Assembly: GCA_900473745.1 (NCBI GenBank)
Contig: UCMW01000007.1
Span: 802,287 to 849,969 of the forward strand
Reading direction: 5' to 3'
From: Hyphomicrobiales bacterium
Lineage (GTDB): Bacteria > Pseudomonadota > Alphaproteobacteria > Rhizobiales > Rhizobiaceae
Length of the DNA: 47,683 nucleotides
Both the position numbers and the translations under genes were made by a program. The notes beneath the pieces were generated by a model that worked only from the letters and a program-made list of their open reading frames with translations, had not been told where the DNA came from and did no database searches. Shown here in pieces: positions 42,858 through 47,683 of the stretch; the stretch's first letter is position 1; every line of letters starts with the position of its first letter.

Positions 42858-43859
42858 CTACCTTGATGGCAAACTACTGTTCATCTTTGAGACAGCATCA
42901 ATAACGGATGAGGAATTGGTCCAGATGTAAATCAGATCAGATCTCGGAATTTGCGGCAGGAGGGCAACTGTATCAACTCCATCGGACGCATCTGCCCCAC
43001 GAAGCGGCCCACGCAACACGATCGAACTACCAGCGCTCGACATCCGGTGCAGAAATCTATCAGGCCAACCCCACAAATATGGGCTGAGATCGACGGGCAC
43101 TAATACGACTGTATTCCGGCAAGCACTTGGCGCATAGCTGGCCCATCCAAGCAAAATGTAGTTCAGTAAACACTCCTCTACGGATTGCCTATAAAACCCC
43201 CTCAACTCAGGATGCTCTACCAAAACTGTTTCTACTGGTTCTTTCCCTCCGTAAATGCCCCATATTTTCGCCGCAAAATCTGGCCGATCCGTAATGATTT
43301 CAATAAATCGCTCTCCGTCAATTTTTTCGTTCGATTTGAAGTCTATGAGAAAATTTCGATCCGGAAAATGTTCAAGCACCTCGATAAGCGACGGCATTGC
43401 TCCAATACCCTGCCCTCTTAATGGGAAAGTCTGCCCTCCGTCTGCAGTATAACCATACCCGATGTCGAGGTTACGCAGAGCCGACATGGTTGATCTACGA
43501 ACTTCGCCGGATCCATTGGTTCGACAATCGAGAGTCCAGTCGTGAAATACAGCAAACTCGCCGTCAGTCGTCAGATTAACGTCCAGCTCTACAACATCGG
43601 CTCCTAAGTTAAAAGCCCGCTCCATTGAGCCTATTGTGTTTTCGATCGGAAGCTGAACAGGATGGAGGCTTTGGGCGGCAGTACACGTATCATTATTCAA
43701 CGCTGTTCGATCAAATAGTGTATGAACGCCCCGGTGACTGAGTACTTTAGGTAGACCTTCCAAAGGTGGGGCCAGTGAACTTGCGTTTGCGATGTAAAGC
43801 AGCGCAACTGCCGATGTCGCTAAAATTACTCCGATCTTTAACTTGCCTGTGAAACTCAT
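42858..43859 (-). CDS. Exported or anchored glycerophosphodiester phosphodiesterase family protein
   Basis: A 333-residue GDPD-family protein with an N-terminal hydrophobic segment (IGVILATSAVALLYIA), so it acts outside the cytoplasm. Catalytic motifs are present: SHRG near residue 41, ENT, GADVVELDVNLTTDG and FHDWTLDCRT. A roughly 25-residue insertion with NNDTCTA lies between HRG and ENT, as in a known subgroup of bacterial GDPDs. I chose ATG 43859; a GTG at 43868 would add three residues. It follows the GlcNAc-type kinase gene by 23 bases and is probably in its operon. Confidence 0.85.
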   Translation of the reverse strand: MSFTGKLKIGVILATSAVALLYIANASSLAPPLEGLPKVLSHRGVHTLFDRTALNNDTCTAAQSLHPVQLPIENTIGSMERAFNLGADVVELDVNLTTDGEFAVFHDWTLDCRTNGSGEVRRSTMSALRNLDIGYGYTADGGQTFPLRGQGIGAMPSLIEVLEHFPDRNFLIDFKSNEKIDGERFIEIITDRPDFAAKIWGIYGGKEPVETVLVEHPELRGFYRQSVEECLLNYILLGWASYAPSACRNTVVLVPVDLSPYLWGWPDRFLHRMSSAGSSIVLRGPLRGADASDGVDTVALLPQIPRSDLIYIWTNSSSVIDAVSKMNSSLPSR

Positions 43860-43882
43860 TCCAATCACCCATCGATTTACAT

Positions 43883-44854
43883 TTAATCAAATTTGTTTTG
43901 ACCCAAACGAGCCACATGGCGACACTTCGACACTGATGATGTAGCCAAGTCGGGGTCAGCGTTTGATTGCCACTGGCATCCTGTGGAGCGCTGCATCGAA
44001 GCTAATTTGATTGCTCCTTGCACAGGGGGGTGGCGCGCAAGAATTGCAATGGTACCTTTTAGTGAACGGATTTGCTTACTGATGAGATCGAAGTAAGCGG
44101 GCTGAGCGTTCAGGATGCCACCTCCTGCAATAACAGGCCCTCTAATGCCTCTTGCCATTAAGCGCGCAATCAAGCCGGCCACTGCCGCGGCTCCTGATGC
44201 GGTAACCGCTTTTGCGAGCGGACAATCTCTCTGCGCGGCTTCGAACACTACACGTGCATGACGCGCAAACTCGCGTGAGCTGGCATTGACCATCAGTTTT
44301 TGGTTGGCGAGATTTAAGTTAGGGACTTCAAGGGATTTCTTCAGGCTGCAACTGAGGTCACTATCCGGATCTCCGCAATCGGCTGCTGAGAGTGAAGAAC
44401 GTATCGCTGCTCTAACCAAGCCTGCGCCTCCTCCATCGTCTCCAATCAACCAACCCCATCCTCCGGCTGACACGAGCTCACCTCTGGCGTCTCGTGCAAC
44501 TGCTATGCAACCAGTCCCAACGATTAGCGAGATGCCCCCGCAGGCATATTGAGCACCAACTAACTCCGCATCATTTACGACCGTGGCGTCCCAGCCCGTT
44601 GCACGCTTGAAGGAGTCTGCACATAGCTGCAGCGAGGCGTCGTCATTGCAGCCGCACGCACCTACCACTATGCGATCAGGCTGGGTCCAAGGACTTTTTG
44701 TGCGAATGTAGTCGGCGAGCCGATGCCAGTCCTCCACCGCATAATCTTCCCTTCTCCAGGAGGAGGTGCATACCTCAAACTCTGAGACCCCAAAGTTCTC
44801 GCTATAGGTCATCCACGTTGTTTTAGTGCCCCCAACATCTATACCGAGCAACAT
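43883..44854 (-). CDS. BadF/BadG-type N-acetylglucosamine kinase-like protein
   Basis: A 323-residue ASKHA-fold kinase. The N-terminal phosphate-binding loop is LLGIDVGGTKTTW, with a second motif IVGTGCIAVA and GWGWLIGDDGGGAGL, all typical of eukaryote-like N-acetylglucosamine kinases in the BadF/BadG/BcrA/BcrD family. I chose ATG 44854, one base after the deacetylase stop and preceded by AAGG; a longer frame extends to 44905. It presumably phosphorylates GlcNAc or a related amino sugar for the NagA-like enzyme. Confidence 0.82.
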   Translation of the reverse strand: MLLGIDVGGTKTTWMTYSENFGVSEFEVCTSSWRREDYAVEDWHRLADYIRTKSPWTQPDRIVVGACGCNDDASLQLCADSFKRATGWDATVVNDAELVGAQYACGGISLIVGTGCIAVARDARGELVSAGGWGWLIGDDGGGAGLVRAAIRSSLSAADCGDPDSDLSCSLKKSLEVPNLNLANQKLMVNASSREFARHARVVFEAAQRDCPLAKAVTASGAAAVAGLIARLMARGIRGPVIAGGGILNAQPAYFDLISKQIRSLKGTIAILARHPPVQGAIKLASMQRSTGCQWQSNADPDLATSSVSKCRHVARLGQNKFD

Positions 44855-44855
44855 G

Positions 44856-46070
44856 TTAAAAACCCTTAAGGTCAGCGTTATTCTTACTAAAGTAAAACTC
44901 TCCATCTATAATGACGACACAGACCTCTAGGGATCGATCCAGTACAACTATATCTGCCTTTTTACCAACCGCGATGCTACCAAATTCACCATCTATACCT
45001 ACTAATTCTGCAGGTGTGAGCGTCGCCATTCTGATCACGGAATGAAGGTTGCGACCTACTGCCTTAGCCATTGTCCGCACCATCACATCCATGCCGTGCA
45101 TTGAGCTGGCCAGACCTCCATCCGCTCCCCTTACAGACATTCCGTCGCTGAAAACCACCGTGCCACTTCCGGCTGGCCCAAAAACATATTCGCCTGGTGG
45201 CGCGTCCATAGCGCGATTGGCATCAGTGACAAGGCAGGTGCGACGGGGACCTATCATCTCATATGCGAAACGGAGCAGATCGTCCGACAAGTGAATCCCA
45301 TCTGCGATGACCTCAGTGCTCATCTCTTCGTTCTGCAGAACGAACTGCTCCATGCTTGCTTGCATAGGGTCGCCGAATCTTTTTCGTAAAGACGAAACCG
45401 AACTCATTGCGCACCAGAAGTGATCGACGTGTCGTACGCCTTCATGAAAAGCCGCGTCTAATTCAGACCAGCAAGCGTTCGAATGACCGCACGTCACTAG
45501 GCATCCGCGAGCGTGGGCATACTGATAAAATTCGTTTGCGCCGGGAAGCTCTGCGGCGCATGTCGCTATTCTAACGATAGGACGGCTGAGAAAATATTCA
45601 TACTCGTCTCGCGCGGGGTCTCTCCGGCCCTCTGCTGCGTGAACACCGACTTTATCGGCGGCGAAGTATGGCCCATAGAAATGCACACCCTGAATTCTCG
45701 CCCCGTCAGCGACCGTCCAGGTTTCCTGCACGCTTTCGCACGCTTTTATCATTGCATCCAGTTCAGAGAACGATCCGGTCGTGGTGGTCGGATATATTGA
45801 AGTCGTTCCATGCCTAGCATGCGCCGCATTTACCTTCCGGACAGCTGCCGTGTCGCCATCCATGTAGTCAGCGCCGCTGGCACCATGAACGTGGATGTCG
45901 ATGAAACCTGGGCAGATAAAATGCCCAAATAGATTCAATACCTGGACGTCCTCACCGATGTGGTCGGGGCTACCCACGAAGCGTATCTTGTTACCTTCGA
46001 TGAGGACAACTCCGTCCTCAAGGATTTCCGTCGGTAAAACTATGTTTCCCCTGATTGCTCGGGTTGCCAT
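44856..46070 (-). CDS. NagA-like N-acetylglucosamine-6-phosphate deacetylase with altered metal ligand
   Basis: A 404-residue amidohydrolase of the NagA family: H60-x-H62 in DIHVHG, His195 in CGHSNA, His217 in VDHFWCAM, His260 in DGIH and catalytic Asp283 in VTDANRAM. At the position of the usual metal-binding Glu (H-L-E-G-P in E. coli NagA) it has Tyr132 (H-F-Y-G-P). The enzyme may therefore bind metal differently or act on another acetylated sugar phosphate. It is first in the minus-strand operon with the kinase and GDPD, divergent from the DeoR regulator. Confidence 0.82.
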   Translation of the reverse strand: MATRAIRGNIVLPTEILEDGVVLIEGNKIRFVGSPDHIGEDVQVLNLFGHFICPGFIDIHVHGASGADYMDGDTAAVRKVNAAHARHGTTSIYPTTTTGSFSELDAMIKACESVQETWTVADGARIQGVHFYGPYFAADKVGVHAAEGRRDPARDEYEYFLSRPIVRIATCAAELPGANEFYQYAHARGCLVTCGHSNACWSELDAAFHEGVRHVDHFWCAMSSVSSLRKRFGDPMQASMEQFVLQNEEMSTEVIADGIHLSDDLLRFAYEMIGPRRTCLVTDANRAMDAPPGEYVFGPAGSGTVVFSDGMSVRGADGGLASSMHGMDVMVRTMAKAVGRNLHSVIRMATLTPAELVGIDGEFGSIAVGKKADIVVLDRSLEVCVVIIDGEFYFSKNNADLKGF

Positions 46071-46098
46071 ATCTCGCTATCCTCCCACTGTTTCGTTG

Positions 46099-46118
46099 CT
46101 CGTTTATGCACGAACGAG
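46099..46118. promoter_or_regulatory. Inverted repeat, candidate DeoR operator
   Basis: CTCGTT (46099-46104) and AACGAG (46113-46118) form a dyad with an 8-base spacer, and a further TTTCGTT lies at 46091-46097. TCGTT-type repeats are common in DeoR-family operators. It lies between the divergent deacetylase and regulator genes. Confidence 0.45.
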
Positions 46119-46143
46119 ACAAAGTGTGCAATAGGAGGCACTA

Positions 46144-46902
46144 GTGGAATCCACCCCTGATGAGCGCAGGAGCTACATATTTCGCGAACTCGAGTCGCGA
46201 GGAAGGCTTTCAACCAGCGAGTTAGCGGTTAGGTTTGGCCTTTCCGAGCACACCGCCCGACGAGATTTTCGAGAACTTGCGTCCGAGGGTTTGATAAAGC
46301 GCGTTCATGGCGCAGCTTTGCCAATCTCTCCTGCGGGTGAGAGTTTTCACACACGTCACCGCGTATCTCACGACAGCAAAGTGCGGCTTGCACGCTTGGC
46401 ATCCACGCTCATATTACCAAAGCAAGTGCTCCTCGTTGATGGGGGTACTACAAACGTCGAGATCGTGAAGTCTATTCCTATCGATCAACACGCAACGATT
46501 GTTAGCAACAACATCGCGATTGCCGAAGCGTGCAGAAATCACAAAAATCTCGAGGTGATTATTCTGGGCGGACACCTGGATAGGCATAGTCAAATGACTC
46601 TTGGTGCCCGCGTCCTTGAGCAAATCCAGAATATCAATGCTGACCTTTGTTTCTTGGGGGTTCATGGCTTCGATGAGGAGCGCGGCCTCACAACGGGAGG
46701 CTATGATGAGGCTGCAATCAAAACCGCCATGATGGCAGCGTCCGCTGAAATAGTCGCAGTAGTTACTCCTGATAAGCTCGGAACAGTTGCGCCCTACGCG
46801 TTTGCGGAAATCACTGCTGTCGATACGATCGTCACAGAAGAACACGCTCGAGGACACCCGTCCTTCCAGACGGTGTTGGATAAGCTGGTGACTGCTCCCT
46901 AG
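46144..46902 (+). CDS. DeoR/GlpR-family transcriptional regulator
   Basis: A 252-residue DeoR-type repressor. The N-terminal helix-turn-helix reads LSTSELAVRFGLSEHTARRD, followed by LASEGLIKRVHGAA, the family signature. The C-terminal sugar-phosphate-sensing domain shows VDGGTTN and D-L-C-F-L-G-V-H-G. The start is GTG 46144, 7 bases after AGGAGG. It is divergent from the NagA-like operon and probably responds to an amino-sugar phosphate. Confidence 0.9.
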   Translation: MESTPDERRSYIFRELESRGRLSTSELAVRFGLSEHTARRDFRELASEGLIKRVHGAALPISPAGESFHTRHRVSHDSKVRLARLASTLILPKQVLLVDGGTTNVEIVKSIPIDQHATIVSNNIAIAEACRNHKNLEVIILGGHLDRHSQMTLGARVLEQIQNINADLCFLGVHGFDEERGLTTGGYDEAAIKTAMMAASAEIVAVVTPDKLGTVAPYAFAEITAVDTIVTEEHARGHPSFQTVLDKLVTAP

Positions 46903-47039
46903 AAAACCGGTCCTGGAAAAATCGTCACCTTAACTGTGCAGGTTGAATGTCTGGATTGAAAATCGTGTCTGTCGTAGCGCTGATATCAGCCAGCGCAAGC
47001 TCGCTTTTTGAGCTAGAAACGAGAAAGGTTTGCAACACA

Positions 47040-47462
47040 ATGCCCATGCCTATGGAGTATCAAAGAGCGTCGGAGGAGTTCGAACGTCTATTGGCCCTTG
47101 CACGTGATAGAGCGGGGCTAACGACGCGGAATCAAACGTACACAATGCTGCAAGCCGTTCTAGTGACTTTTCGAGCGCGCCTCACGGTCTATGAAGCACT
47201 ATCATTCGCCGCAGTCCTGCCTGCTGTGGCTAGAGCAATATTCGTCGCCGATTGGGACCCGGATCAGCCCACCAGACCCTTTCTGTCTCGGGAGCTGATG
47301 GTTCGCGAAGTCCAGCAGTTTAGAGGCGATCACAACTTCTCACCGAACACGGCAATTGACGACGTGGCCGCGGCGATCCTCGCTGTCGTTGACAAGGGAC
47401 AATTTTCTAGGTGCCTCGCGAAGCTTAGCAAAGAAGCTGCTGATTACTGGCAGACACAATAG
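47040..47462 (+). CDS. DUF2267 family protein
   Basis: A 140-residue mostly helical protein. The pattern FERLLALARDRAGL...TYTMLQAVLVTFRARLTVYEAL, LPAVARAIFVADWDP and a second half ending FSRCLAKLSKEAADYW matches DUF2267 proteins. No catalytic motif is known for the family. Three in-frame ATGs (47040, 47046, 47052) follow AGAAAGG; I take the first. The frame stays open to 46947, but that leader lacks a good ribosome-binding site. It is not obviously linked to the GlcNAc-type operon. Confidence 0.6.
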   Translation: MPMPMEYQRASEEFERLLALARDRAGLTTRNQTYTMLQAVLVTFRARLTVYEALSFAAVLPAVARAIFVADWDPDQPTRPFLSRELMVREVQQFRGDHNFSPNTAIDDVAAAILAVVDKGQFSRCLAKLSKEAADYWQTQ

Positions 47463-47683
47463 AGGGCCACAACGCCTAGACCAGTGTCGTCATCCGGAGG
47501 GCTGAGCCGTTGGCCGGTTTAGCTTTTGAGGCCATCTCACGCGAAGTTTGTGTCAGTCGGAAATTTAGCGGTGGGATCCGTAACTGAGACCTGTTCACTT
47601 CCCGAATGTGAGGAGCGCGGCTCGCCACCGAGCCGATGCAGAGACGAAAGTGAGCATCACCTGGAGTGCCCCCCGTTTCACCG
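47463..47683. other. Right-edge non-coding stretch with a hairpin
   Basis: No gene is visible to the window edge. CGGCTCG (47618-47624) and CGAGCCG (47629-47635) form a 7-bp stem with a four-base loop, which may be a terminator for either strand. Confidence 0.35.

Noticed and set aside
1..47683. CRISPR array, rRNA operon or replication origin
   Set aside because: No regularly spaced repeats, rRNA signature words, repABC-like genes or iteron arrays were seen.

Overview
The window reads as DNA from a member of the Rhizobiaceae (Agrobacterium, Rhizobium or Sinorhizobium type). The main reason is a nearly complete succinoglycan (exopolysaccharide I) cluster in the gene order known from Sinorhizobium meliloti and Agrobacterium. 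The dense load of ABC transporters with dedicated regulators is typical of a rhizobial megaplasmid, chromid or linear chromosome, but the replicon cannot be told from sequence alone. No rRNA, intact tRNA, CRISPR array or replication gene was seen.

Layout. (1) 330-11435, mostly minus strand: two transcription units around a LysR-type regulator. One encodes a periplasmic binding protein, an MmgE/PrpD protein, an AtzG-like small protein and an amidase. The other encodes an ABC ATPase and two permeases, a three-subunit HcnABC/opine-oxidase-like flavoenzyme and a RidA protein. Together they look like a complete import-and-degrade route for an unidentified opine-like or secondary-amine compound. 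(2) 11607-18402: a ROK repressor diverging from a second polyamine/iron-type ABC transporter, followed by a DUF1868 2H-phosphoesterase and an inositol-monophosphatase-family phosphatase. Two palindromes lie between the divergent genes. (3) 18402-19840: a junction with stacked hairpins, a glycine-zipper microprotein and degraded IS110 and IS3 transposase pieces.

(4) 19840-39811: exoZ-exoQ-exoF-exoY on minus, exoX-exoU on plus, exoV-exoW on minus, then exoT and exoH-exoK-exoL-exoA-exoM-exoO-exoN-exoP on plus. ExoN makes UDP-glucose. ExoY starts the lipid-linked octasaccharide with galactose, and ExoA, L, M, O, U and W add glucoses. ExoZ, ExoH and ExoV add acetyl, succinyl and pyruvyl groups. 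ExoT, Q, P and F flip, polymerise and export the chain, ExoK trims it and ExoX restrains synthesis. exoI and exoB are not in the cluster.

(5) 39834-42502: an IS3 orfA remnant, an alpha/beta hydrolase coupled to a choline-binding-type protein, and a divergent BetI-like TetR regulator with tandem operators. (6) 42859-46902: a GlcNAc-type cassette (GDPD phosphodiesterase, BadF-type kinase, NagA-like deacetylase and divergent DeoR regulator), followed by a DUF2267 protein. By eye, sections 1 and 6 are richer in A+T than the exo cluster and section 2, which fits an accessory origin. All functional calls rest on recognising motifs, gene order and lengths; no database search was run.
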